From positions 5,332,001 to 5,396,000 of the forward strand of contig NC_004663.1 of NCBI RefSeq assembly GCF_000011065.1: 64,000 nucleotides of DNA. The letters are read 5' to 3'. The position numbers were made by a program, and so were the translations under genes. The stretch's first letter is position 1. Each line of letters opens with the position of its first letter. The notes beneath the pieces are model-generated. The model saw only the letters and a list, made by a program, of their open reading frames with translations. It ran no database searches and was not told the origin of the DNA. Positions 35,284 through 43,797 of the stretch are shown piece after piece. The DNA is from Bacteroides thetaiotaomicron VPI-5482 (GTDB lineage: Bacteria > Bacteroidota > Bacteroidia > Bacteroidales > Bacteroidaceae).

Positions 35284-36801
35284 TTAATCCAATACGATAG
35301 GCTTATATTTAGGAACCAGTGCTTTCATAATAACCCAACCGATCAGGTAAGCCACTGCGCATACACAGAAGATTACAAAGTAACCGGCCGGTTTTCCTTC
35401 GAAGCCCATGAATGTCATCGCAGGATGTACAAACTGTGCTCCTTGTTCCAGTAGTTCTTTTGTCATTTCCACTTCTTTGCCGTCAACCATTGTTGTTCCG
35501 GAAGCATATACAAATAAGTTACCTGCCACTTTCTGAAGAATCATTGAACCGATACCACCGGCCATACCACCGATACCGGTGATACTTGCAATTGCTGTTC
35601 GGGGGAACATATCACCTACTGTAGAGAAGATATTAGCCGACCATGACTGGTGGGCAGCTCCGCCGATACCGATCAGGATCACGGGGAACCACGGAGAGAA
35701 TGTTCCCAATGGCTGTGCCAGCAATACCACTAACGGGAAGAATGCGAAAATCAACATTGCTTTCATACGTGCCGCATAAGGGTTCATGCCGGTCTTGTTG
35801 ATGAAGATAGTAGGAAGCTTGCCACCGTAGATGGATAACATCGTGATTGCGTAAAGTGTGAAGATAAGTCCCATTCCCAGAGGATCGGAAGTTTTGATAC
35901 CGAATTGGGAGTTCAGGTAAGACGGGGTCCAGAACAGGAAGAACCACCATACACCGTCAGTGGTAAATTTACCGAAGACAAATGCCCAAGTTTGTTTGTA
36001 GCTGAAACATTGCCAGAATCTCATCTTTTTCTCGTCTTTCTCCTCTGTTTTCGGACCTGCACCGGCCTCATTCTGGTCTTGTTCGATATATTCAAGTTCG
36101 GCTTTGTTTACGTGCTTGCTCTTTGAAGGAGCATCATACATAAATACCCAGAAGCCCATCCAGATAAAACCAAGTCCACCAATAACGATAAACGCCATTT
36201 CCCAACCGAAAGCTTTGGCAAGGATAGGAATGGTGAGCGGAGCGATCAAGGCACCGATAGAAGCACCGGCGTTGAAGATGGAAGTAGCATAAGCACGGTC
36301 TTTCTTCGGGAAGTACTCGGCAGTTACTTTAATAGCGGCGGGGAAGTTACCGGCTTCTCCGAGAGCAAGTATACAGCGTGCAGCCAGGAAGCAGTACATA
36401 CTGACAGTAGCGATGGTTACCACCACGTCTCCGGTGGCTCCGGCAAGTTCGGCAGCACTGTGCAGTCCTACCTGCGCTTCTGTTACAATACCACAGACTG
36501 CGTGCAGACAGGCACCGGCAGACCATACGCCGATAGCCCAGAGGAATCCTTTCTTCGTTCCCATCCAGTCCACAAAGCGACCGGCAAAGAGCATACATAT
36601 TGCGTAAACAATAGAGAATACGGAAGTGATAGTACCGTAGTGTGATTCATCCCAGTGAAATTCCGGTTTGATAAATTCATCCCAGGTGAGCGATAGTACC
36701 TGGCGGTCGAGATAGTTAACTGTAGTAGCAAAAAATAGCATCGCACAGATCGTCCATCTGTAGTTTGTCATTTTTTCGCCTGTTTTTTGAAATGCATTCA
36801 T
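35284..36801 (-). CDS. exuT: MFS hexuronate transporter
   Basis: This 505-residue inner-membrane transporter has ~12 predicted helices. ExuT/anion:cation symporter features are NYLDRQVLSLTWDEF near the N-terminus, AGRFVDWMGTKKGF after helix 2 and ALGEAGNFPAAIKVTAEYFPKK. It likely imports galacturonate, glucuronate or unsaturated uronate products into the cytoplasm. The frame extends upstream to a TTG at 36837, but the ATG at 36801 gives a normal start (MNAFQKTGEKMTNYRW). It is separated from kduI by ~260 bp with a strong hairpin, so it may have its own promoter, though no clear -7 box is visible. Confidence 0.88.
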   Translation of the reverse strand: MNAFQKTGEKMTNYRWTICAMLFFATTVNYLDRQVLSLTWDEFIKPEFHWDESHYGTITSVFSIVYAICMLFAGRFVDWMGTKKGFLWAIGVWSAGACLHAVCGIVTEAQVGLHSAAELAGATGDVVVTIATVSMYCFLAARCILALGEAGNFPAAIKVTAEYFPKKDRAYATSIFNAGASIGALIAPLTIPILAKAFGWEMAFIVIGGLGFIWMGFWVFMYDAPSKSKHVNKAELEYIEQDQNEAGAGPKTEEKDEKKMRFWQCFSYKQTWAFVFGKFTTDGVWWFFLFWTPSYLNSQFGIKTSDPLGMGLIFTLYAITMLSIYGGKLPTIFINKTGMNPYAARMKAMLIFAFFPLVVLLAQPLGTFSPWFPVILIGIGGAAHQSWSANIFSTVGDMFPRTAIASITGIGGMAGGIGSMILQKVAGNLFVYASGTTMVDGKEVEMTKELLEQGAQFVHPAMTFMGFEGKPAGYFVIFCVCAVAYLIGWVIMKALVPKYKPIVLD

Positions 36802-36973
36802 GATAATGGATTTAAATAGATTTTGATTTGCTGACAAAGGTCGGTATTTCAGCTGGATTTTTTTTGTAATAATTGGTCAAAATCATGTATAATTCGTTGC
36901 ATTATACATATTATTTGTACATAGTAATGTATTATCGTAACAATTTGGTCTCTTTGGGGGAAGAATATGACAA

Positions 36974-37028
36974 ATCCGGAAAACTTCATTCTCTCCCCGT
37001 TTCGAGGAAAGAATGAAGTTTTTCGGAT
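36974..37028 (-). terminator. Long hairpin after kduI
   Basis: Arms at 36974-36992 and 37010-37028 pair over 19 bp with one wobble, around the core ACTTCATTCT / AGAATGAAGT. On the - strand it lies ~30 bp beyond the kduI stop; T-tracts of 4-5 bases are part of the stem on either side. Probable terminator or RNA-stabilising 3' end. Confidence 0.7.
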
Positions 37029-37060
37029 CACTTGATATGTGCTAAAGAGCTGCGCAAAGA

Positions 37061-37981
37061 TTAGCGCATTTCTGTATATTTAATCTTATCCATGTCGCCA
37101 TAGTCAAGATTTTCACCAGCCATACCCCAGATGAACATATAGTTGCTGGTTCCGGCAGCTGCGTGGATAGACCATTCCGGTGACATGATAGCTTGTTCGT
37201 TCTGCATCCATACGATGCGTTCTTCCTGAGGTTCGCCCATGAAGTGGCAGATGGAGTTGCCTTCCGGCACGTTGAAGTAGAAATATGCTTCCACACGGCG
37301 ACTGTGAGTATGTGCCGGCATGGTGTTCCATACACTACCCGGTTTCAGTTCTGTCAATCCCATTTGCAGTTGGCAAGGACCTTCTTCAAGTACGTTGTTA
37401 ACAATCAGCTGGTTGATAACGCGGTCGTTGCTTTCTTCCATCTTTCCTGCCGCGAAAGAATTTGCTTTCAGAGAACCTTTGCGTCCGTCGATGGTGATCA
37501 ACTGAGTTTTGTACTCCTTGTGGGCAGTAGCGGAGTTGATATAGAATTTTGCAGGTTTGCTGGCATCTTTGCTCTTGAAAGTAACTTTCTGCTTGCCTCT
37601 GCCTACATACAATGCATCTTTGAAGTTCAGCGTATATTCCTTGCCGTCAACAGTTACGATACCTTCGCCGCCAATGTTGATAACACCCAGTTCGCGACGT
37701 TCGAGGAAATACTTAGCTTTCAACGGATCGATAGTTTCAAGTACCAGCTCTTTTGTTGCAGGTACGGCACCACCGAAGATGAGGCGGTCGTACATGGAAT
37801 AAGTCACGTTGATTTGATCAGGAACCATTACTTTTTCCATCAGGAAGCTACTACGCAGGCGGTTTGTATTATACGTTTTCACGTCTTGCGGATTGCAAGC
37901 CACCTGCATCTTGTAATTTACCTGGGCAGAAGCAGACATAGCTGCGATACCCATCATCATTGCAATTGCTAATTTTTTCAT
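37061..37981 (-). CDS. kduI: 5-keto-4-deoxyuronate isomerase with signal peptide
   Basis: This 306-residue cupin-type isomerase converts 5-keto-4-deoxyuronate (from unsaturated uronates released by pectate lyases) to 3-deoxy-D-glycero-2,5-hexodiulosonate. Zinc ligands are visible: His224, His226 and Glu231 in [12 protein letters not shown], and His273 in WSIHAAAG; the spacing equals that recalled for the E. coli enzyme (196, 198, 203, 245). The first ~20 residues, [20 protein letters not shown], form a typical signal peptide absent from cytoplasmic KduI, which predicts a periplasmic enzyme. It lies 32 bp downstream of the EIIC-like gene, in the same operon. Confidence 0.93.
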
Positions 37982-38013
37982 CTTTCGAATCTTTATTTGG
38001 ATTATACTTATAT

Positions 38014-39411
38014 TTAATCGTTAGCTGCGTTTTTCGCATCATTTCTTTTCATGCGGATACGGTTGTAGACTGCCATTCCCAGTGCAAGGGCTACGAGGAT
38101 GGCAGGACCGATAATCTTCAGACTGTAAGTCAGGTGGAAGATACCCCAGCAGAAGAGGCTGGATGCAAAGTCGAGCGCTCCGCCTTCGAAGCCGGCGGGG
38201 ATATTTACTGTCGGGTCACCCGTAGCGGCATATACGTCTTTGGCAGCCATCGTGAAGAATCCTGCCAGTTCTGTTACGAAGTACAGACCTACGATCAATG
38301 CTACCAGTCCGATGATGAATGATTTCACCACATTACCTTTGGTGATAGGCAGAATCATCGGGAATAGGTAGAACATACCAGCCAGAGAAGCCAGCGGTAA
38401 GAAACGGTTACCCGGAAGGATCACTGCAAGGAAGATAGTAACCGGGATCAAAAGCAGGGATACAACCAGCGTTGTCGGGTGGCCGATGACAAGTGCAGGG
38501 CTCATACCGATGCTCAGGCCTGTATTACTCTTATATTTTTTAGCGATCAATTCGCGGGTTGCATCAGAGATAGGTTTCAAACCTTCAATGAAAAGGCTGG
38601 TGATACGTGGAATCAACTCCATAACCGCTCCCATTTTGATACCCAATCCAAGGATACCCGGAATGCCGTCCAGTACTTCTTTCCAGCTGGCACAGCCCAA
38701 AGCTCCGATACCGCAACCAATCACGATACCCAGGAATAACGGTTCACCCATCAGACCGAATTTCTTCTTCATTCCTTCAGAGTCGATATTCAGTTTGTCG
38801 AATCCCGGAATTTTATCTAAAAGCTTGTTGATTACAATCGCGAACGGAACGAAGCTCTGGCAGAAAGGCTGCGGGATAGAGATACCGTCCATCTTATCAT
38901 AGAACTTCTGAAAAGCAGGAGCAGTCATGTCTGCCATTACCAATGTTATAATGTAGCAAATGATAGCGGCGAAAAATCCCCAGAAAATACTATCGGAGGC
39001 GAAGTATACGATAGCCCCGATAAATGCGAAGTGCCAGTAGTTCCAAAGGTCAATATTAACAGTACGGGTTGTTTTGGTCAGTAGCATTAACAGGTTTACT
39101 CCCAGACAAACAGGGATAATGAAAGCGCCGACCGAGGTATTATAGGCAACTGCTGCTGCCGAAGGCCATCCCATGTCGAAAATACCGAGTTCCAATCCGT
39201 AGATTTCTACCATTTTACTTAATGCCGGACCAAGACTACTGGTCAACAAGGCTGTGACTACAGATAAGCCGACGAAACCGACTCCCACCAACAAACCGCT
39301 TTTGAGCGCTTTGGGGAGTTTAATACCGATACATACTCCTAAAATTGTGAAAATGATCGGCATCATTACTGCCGCTCCCAGACCGATAATGTACTTGAAT
39401 ACTTCTTCCAT
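38014..39411 (-). CDS. GatC-type EIIC-like membrane transporter
   Basis: This 465-residue polytopic protein resembles the galactitol-type PTS EIIC (GatC/SgcC) family: about 10-12 helices, [21 protein letters not shown] near residue 80 and the cytoplasmic-loop block [20 protein letters not shown]. In a phosphotransferase system EIIC is the sugar channel and needs EIIA and EIIB; neither is encoded in this window. Operon position before kduI suggests transport of a uronate-derived keto sugar, possibly the KduI product, by a non-PTS mechanism. That role is inferred. A TACTTTTG box at 39494-39487 is a likely promoter. Confidence 0.78.
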
Positions 39412-39486
39412 TCTGTTCTATTTTTTTCTCTGTTTTTAATGATAAATTACTGTGTTTCCCCAGAGGGTATTAGTTGTAAACCGTGC

Positions 39487-39518
39487 CAAAAGTACGACCT
39501 TTTCCGCTTTATTCCAAA
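39487..39518 (-). promoter_or_regulatory. Promoter of the EIIC-kduI operon
   Basis: On the - strand: TTTG (39518-39515), 20 bp, TACTTTTG (39494-39487). Both elements fit the Bacteroides -33/-7 consensus. Predicted start ~39480, leader ~69 nt. Confidence 0.65.
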
Positions 39519-39548
39519 ACGAAACTCTTAATTTATCAGTTAATGCAT

Positions 39549-39566
39549 CAAAAATGGACATTTTTG
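39549..39566. promoter_or_regulatory. Perfect 18-bp palindrome in the divergent promoter region
   Basis: CAAAAATG-GA-CATTTTTG is a perfect dyad lying 31 bp upstream of the -33 box of the EIIC-kduI promoter. It has the form of a dimeric repressor or activator operator; the regulator is unknown. Confidence 0.55.
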
Positions 39567-39568
39567 AC

Positions 39569-39607
39569 GTTTACGTGCACAAAATTAGTCGTTTCCGTGC
39601 ACGAAAA
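39569..39607. promoter_or_regulatory. Direct repeats spaced 22 bp in the divergent promoter region
   Basis: GTTTACGTGCACAAAA (from 39569) and GTTTCCGTGCACGAAA (from 39591) differ at two positions and are offset by 22 bp, about two helical turns. Each contains GTGCAC, itself palindromic. They lie directly between the 18-bp palindrome and the HTCS-type box of the GH105 promoter. Confidence 0.6.
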
Positions 39608-39670
39608 ACAAAAAATACACCTTCTTAACTAAAAAATCCCACTCTGTTTGGAGGAAATACACTACTTTCG
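39607..39670 (+). promoter_or_regulatory. GH105 operon promoter with candidate HTCS box
   Basis: The half-site AACAAAAAATAC (39607-39618) is identical to those at the SusC and PL1 promoters. The second half of the 36-bp box is poorly conserved here. Exactly 20 bp after the box comes TACTTTCG (39663-39670), one mismatch from TAnnTTTG; the same 20-bp spacing occurs at the other two promoters. ATG at 39714. Confidence 0.55.
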
Positions 39671-39713
39671 TAGCATGAAAAAATAGCATGTATAATCCTT
39701 AAAACAATAAACC

Positions 39714-40913
39714 ATGAGACGAAGCTCTTTTTATAAATTTTTGATATTAGTAATAATAATGTCAAGCACCATTTCACTGTCGGCGCAGCAGGTGGATGAA
39801 AAACTGCCTTGGTCGGTGCGGATGACTGAATCGGAGATGATCCGTTGCCCGGAATCCTGGCAGCTTGATTTTCAGCCCAGACTGAAATGGGACTATTGCC
39901 ACGGACTGGAATTGGGGGCGATGCTTGATGTATACGATACTTATGGCGACAAGAAAATACGAGATTATGCAATTGCTTATGCAGATACGATGGTGCATGA
40001 GGATGGAAGTATTACTGCATACAAATTGACCGATTACAGTCTGGACCGTATCAATTCCGGAAAAATCCTGTTTCGTATCTATGAGCAGACCAAGGATGAA
40101 AAGTATAAGAAGGCATTAGACTTGCTCTATAGCCAGTTTGCCGGACAACCTCGTAATGAAGACGGAGGATTCTGGCATAAAAAGATATATCCGCATCAGA
40201 TGTGGCTGGACGGACTTTATATGGGAGCTCCTTTTTATGCAGAATATGCTTTCCGTAATAATCGCCCGCAGGATTATGCAGACGTCATAAATCAGTTTAT
40301 TACCTGTGCCCGTCATACGTATGATCCGAAGAATGGTCTTTATCGTCATGCGTGTGATGTAAGTCGCACGGAGCGCTGGGCCGATCCGGTGACAGGACAG
40401 TCAAAACATTGTTGGGGACGTGCATTAGGCTGGTATGCGATGGCGTTGGTAGATGTGCTTGATTTTATTCCGAAGCATGAGGCCGGAAGAGATTCGTTGC
40501 TTGCAATCTTGGATAATGTAGCAGTTCAGGTAAAGAAACTGCAAGACCCGGAGACCGGTGGATGGTATCAGGTGATGGACAGAAGCGGTGACAAGGGTAA
40601 TTATCTGGAATCATCCTGTTCGGCAATGTTCATATACAGCCTGTTTAAGGCAGTACGTATGGGATATATCGATCCGTCTTATCTGGATGTAGCAAAGGCT
40701 GGTTATGAAGGTTTTCTGAAAAATTTCATTGAAGTGGATAAAGATGGAGTGGTGACTATAACGAAAGCCTGTGCGGTAGCAGGGCTGGGAGGGAAGGTTT
40801 ATCGTTCCGGCGATTATGACTATTATATAAATGAAACAATCCGTAATAACGACCCGAAAGCAGTAGGACCATTTATTATGGCAAGTCTGGAATACGAACG
40901 TTTGCAAAAGTAA
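39714..40913 (+). CDS. GH105 unsaturated galacturonyl/rhamnogalacturonyl hydrolase
   Basis: This 399-residue secreted enzyme (signal ...STISLSAQ) is an (alpha/alpha)6 barrel of the YteR type that removes the 4,5-unsaturated uronic acid left by pectate or rhamnogalacturonan lyases. The general acid/base region MWLDGLYMGAPFYAEY contains Asp166, equivalent to YteR Asp143. Other family blocks are DWSLDRINSG-like TDYSLDRINSGK and HCWGRALGWYAMALVDVL. It is the first gene of a + operon with two pectin esterase genes, the next only 9 bp away. Periplasmic location fits release of substrate for the secreted KduI. Confidence 0.92.
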   Translation: MRRSSFYKFLILVIIMSSTISLSAQQVDEKLPWSVRMTESEMIRCPESWQLDFQPRLKWDYCHGLELGAMLDVYDTYGDKKIRDYAIAYADTMVHEDGSITAYKLTDYSLDRINSGKILFRIYEQTKDEKYKKALDLLYSQFAGQPRNEDGGFWHKKIYPHQMWLDGLYMGAPFYAEYAFRNNRPQDYADVINQFITCARHTYDPKNGLYRHACDVSRTERWADPVTGQSKHCWGRALGWYAMALVDVLDFIPKHEAGRDSLLAILDNVAVQVKKLQDPETGGWYQVMDRSGDKGNYLESSCSAMFIYSLFKAVRMGYIDPSYLDVAKAGYEGFLKNFIEVDKDGVVTITKACAVAGLGGKVYRSGDYDYYINETIRNNDPKAVGPFIMASLEYERLQK

Positions 40914-40922
40914 ATTCTATCG

Positions 40923-41891
40923 ATGAAAAGGAGTATTTTGAAAGGAATGGCGTTGTTTCTTCTGCTTTGTTCAGGAGGAACTTTGGCCTGTGCACAACAG
41001 CAAAAGCAAGACACAATAGTCGTGTCACGAGACGGAACGGGAAAATATCGGGATATTCAGGAAGCCGTGGAAGCGGTACGTGCTTTTATGGATTATACGG
41101 TGACTATATTTATAAAGAATGGTATATACAAAGAAAAACTGGTGATTCCTTCATGGGTGAAGAACGTGCAGCTGGTAGGTGAAGATGCCGAAAAGACGAT
41201 CATCACGTATGATGATCATGCCAATATCAATAAAATGGGCACTTTCCGCACTTATACTGTAAAGGTAGAAGGAAGTGACATTACTTTTAAGAATCTGACC
41301 ATTGAGAACAATGCCGCTCCTTTGGGGCAGGCAGTTGCGCTCCATACCGAAGGAGACAGGCTGATGTTTGTCGGCTGTCGTTTTCTGGGAAATCAGGATA
41401 CTATTTATACAGGATCGGAGGGTAGCCGCCTGTTATTTACTAACTGCTATATTGAAGGAACTACAGACTTCATCTTCGGCCCTTCTACAGCTTTGTTTGA
41501 ATATTGCGAATTGCATAGCAAACGCGATTCATATATTACCGCGGCTTCTACTCCGAAGGAGGTGGAGTTTGGTTATGTTTTCAAGAACTGTAAGCTGACA
41601 GCCGCTCCCGGTATCAAGAAAGTCTATCTGGGACGTCCTTGGAGACCTTATGCTGCTACGGCTTTTATTAATTGCGAGTTTGGCGGACATATCCGTTCGG
41701 AAGGCTGGCACAACTGGAAGAATCCGGAAAACGAAAAGACTGCCCGTTACGCTGAATTTAAAAACACGGGTGAAGGTGCGGATGCTTCCGGACGTGTGAA
41801 ATGGGCTAAACAGCTGACTGATAAAGAAGCGGTGCAATATACTCCGCAGAATATATTTAAGGAATGCAGTAATTGGTATCCTTATAAATAA
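40923..41891 (+). CDS. CE8 pectin methylesterase
   Basis: This 322-residue secreted protein (signal ...GGTLACAQ) is a single right-handed beta-helix pectin methylesterase that removes methyl groups from galacturonan. All CE8 blocks are visible: GQAVALHTEGDR, GNQDTIYTG (Asp159), EGTTDFIFG (Asp182) and YLGRPWRPYA (Arg238). Length is normal for a bacterial single-domain enzyme. It is 9 bp after GH105. De-esterification prepares pectin for PL1 lyases. A large hairpin structure follows before the next esterase gene. Confidence 0.95.
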   Translation: MKRSILKGMALFLLLCSGGTLACAQQQKQDTIVVSRDGTGKYRDIQEAVEAVRAFMDYTVTIFIKNGIYKEKLVIPSWVKNVQLVGEDAEKTIITYDDHANINKMGTFRTYTVKVEGSDITFKNLTIENNAAPLGQAVALHTEGDRLMFVGCRFLGNQDTIYTGSEGSRLLFTNCYIEGTTDFIFGPSTALFEYCELHSKRDSYITAASTPKEVEFGYVFKNCKLTAAPGIKKVYLGRPWRPYAATAFINCEFGGHIRSEGWHNWKNPENEKTARYAEFKNTGEGADASGRVKWAKQLTDKEAVQYTPQNIFKECSNWYPYK

Positions 41892-41897
41892 CATCAG

Positions 41898-41974
41898 TTC
41901 GATATAAGAGTAATCCGCATGGTTTCCCCTCCTTTTGGAAGGAGGAGAATTGAGTTACTCAAATTTATATCGAA
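41898..41974. repeat. Large intergenic cruciform/hairpin between esterase genes
   Basis: Outer arms TTCGATATAAGAGTAA (41898-41913) and TTACTC-aaat-TTATATCGAA (41955-41974) pair over 16 bp with a 4-nt bulge. An inner perfect hairpin CCTCCTT-ttgg-AAGGAGG spans 41928-41945. No T-run follows, so it is more likely a transcript-processing or stability element inside the operon than a simple terminator. Confidence 0.7.
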
Positions 41975-42031
41975 TTCACGTTAAATAGAAGTCATAAGGG
42001 AACTTTAATTTTGAACCAACAAAATAAGATT

Positions 42032-43744
42032 ATGAAAAACAGACTGCTATTGCTGTTTATAGTATTTATCCTTTTCTCCGCCTTTCGTGCGGATAAGCCC
42101 GTATTGACCATCTTTACGATAGGTGACTCTACGATGGCTAACAAAAATCTGTACGGTGGAAATCCCGAACGCGGCTGGTGTATGGTGCTCCCCGGATTTT
42201 TTTCAGAAGATATACGTGTTGATAATCATGCCGCCAATGGCCGCAGTTCCAAAAGTTTCATATCTGAAGGCCGATGGGCAAAAGTGATTTCCCAGGTAAA
42301 GAAGGGAGATTATGTCTTTATCCAGTTCGGACACAATGATGAAAAGGCTGATTCTGCACGCCATACTGATCCGGGAACGACCTTTGATGACAATCTCCGT
42401 CGTTTCGTCAATGAAACTCGTGTTAAAGGAGGGATTCCTGTGTTGTTCAACTCCATTGTTCGTCGTAATTTTGTACAGCCGGAAGATGCCTCGATTGCCA
42501 CAGATGCCCGTCGTGCTCCGGGTGAACAGGAACTGCCGAAAGAAGTAAACGTCTTGTACGATACGCACGGTGCCTACCTTGATTCTCCGCGTAATGTGGC
42601 AAAAGAGATGGGAGTGGCGTTTATCGATATGAACAAAATTACCCATGATCTGGTGCAGGGACTGGGCCCCGCAGAATCGAAGAAGTTGTTTATGTTTGTC
42701 GAACCTGAGAAAGTTCCGGCTTTTCCGAAAGGCCGGGAGGATAATACCCATTTGAATGTGTACGGAGCACGGACTATCGCCGGGCTGACTGTAGATGCTA
42801 TCGCAAAGGAAATACCGGAACTGGCAAAATATGTCCGTCATTATGATTACGTAGTGGCACAAGACGGAACAGGTGATTTCTTCACAGTGCAGGAAGCGAT
42901 AAATGCAGTACCCGATTTTCGCAAGAATGTGCGTACTACTATCTTGGTCCGTAAAGGCACTTATAAAGAGAAGATTATTATTCCGGAATCCAAAATAAAT
43001 ATCTCTCTGATAGGAGAGGATGGTGTGGTACTGACAAATGATGACTTTGCCAATAAGAAAAATGTGTTTGGTGAGAATATGGGAACTTCGGGATCGTCGA
43101 GTTGCTACATTTATGCTCCCGATTTCTATGCGGAGAACATCACTTTTGAAAACTCGGCAGGACCGGTAGGACAGGCTGTTGCCTGTTTTGTATCTGCCGA
43201 CCGTGCGTTCTTTAAGAATTGTCGTTTTCTCGGTTATCAGGATACCCTTTATACGTATGGCAAGCACAGCCGTCAATATTACGAGGATTGCTATATCGAA
43301 GGAACGGTTGACTTTATCTTCGGATGGTCTGTAGCTGTATTCAATCGTTGTCATATTCATAGCAAACGTGATGGTTATGTGACGGCACCCTCTACAGATC
43401 AAGGCAAAAAGTATGGATATGTCTTTTATGATTGCCGGTTGACTGCTGATCCGGATGTTGCCAAAGTATATCTGTCTCGTCCGTGGCGTCCGTATGCACA
43501 GGCTGTATTTATCCGTTGTGAACTGGGGAAACATATCCTTCCGGAAGGCTGGCACAACTGGGGAAAGAAAGAAGCGGAGAAAACCGTATTTTATGCCGAA
43601 TACGATAGTCATGGCGAGGGAGCCAATCCGAAAGCCCGCGCAGCTTTCTCTCGTCAACTGAAGAATCTGAAAGGCTACGAGATGGAAACGGTTTTGGCAG
43701 GTGAAGACGGCTGGAATCCGCTAAAGAACGATTCTGTTAAATAA
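42032..43744 (+). CDS. CE12 acetylesterase - CE8 methylesterase fusion
   Basis: This 570-residue secreted bifunctional esterase starts with signal ...FSAFRAD. Residues ~20-270 are an SGNH domain of the rhamnogalacturonan acetylesterase (CE12) type: Ser33 in IGDSTM, Gly/Asn in HAANGRSS and FGHND, Asp237/His240 in DNTHLN. Residues ~275-570 are a pectin methylesterase beta-helix: QDGTGDFFTVQEAI, GYQDTLYT (Asp404), GTVDFIFG (Asp427), LSRPWRPYA. One protein could therefore remove acetyl and methyl groups from pectin. The frame extends to a TTG at 42011, but ATG 42032 gives a proper signal peptide. The HTCS gene follows by 53 bp. Confidence 0.93.
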   Translation: MKNRLLLLFIVFILFSAFRADKPVLTIFTIGDSTMANKNLYGGNPERGWCMVLPGFFSEDIRVDNHAANGRSSKSFISEGRWAKVISQVKKGDYVFIQFGHNDEKADSARHTDPGTTFDDNLRRFVNETRVKGGIPVLFNSIVRRNFVQPEDASIATDARRAPGEQELPKEVNVLYDTHGAYLDSPRNVAKEMGVAFIDMNKITHDLVQGLGPAESKKLFMFVEPEKVPAFPKGREDNTHLNVYGARTIAGLTVDAIAKEIPELAKYVRHYDYVVAQDGTGDFFTVQEAINAVPDFRKNVRTTILVRKGTYKEKIIIPESKINISLIGEDGVVLTNDDFANKKNVFGENMGTSGSSSCYIYAPDFYAENITFENSAGPVGQAVACFVSADRAFFKNCRFLGYQDTLYTYGKHSRQYYEDCYIEGTVDFIFGWSVAVFNRCHIHSKRDGYVTAPSTDQGKKYGYVFYDCRLTADPDVAKVYLSRPWRPYAQAVFIRCELGKHILPEGWHNWGKKEAEKTVFYAEYDSHGEGANPKARAAFSRQLKNLKGYEMETVLAGEDGWNPLKNDSVK

Positions 43745-43797
43745 ACACCGAATATAGATGTAAGTTCAGCTAAATCATTATCTTTACACCATTCAAT

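Noticed and set aside
37193..37972. A 259-codon open frame on the + strand
   Set aside because: It lies antisense to kduI, which has all four zinc ligands at the expected spacing.
39443..39478. A reverse-oriented HTCS box for the EIIC-kduI operon
   Set aside because: GTATTAGTTGTA is only a partial half-site match and no -7 element is at the required distance; a consensus -33/-7 promoter without a box explains this operon better.
42203..43657. A 484-codon open frame on the - strand
   Set aside because: It is fully antisense to the CE12-CE8 gene, whose catalytic motifs are complete; the antisense product has no recognisable domain or signal and is rich in residues expected from a reversed frame.
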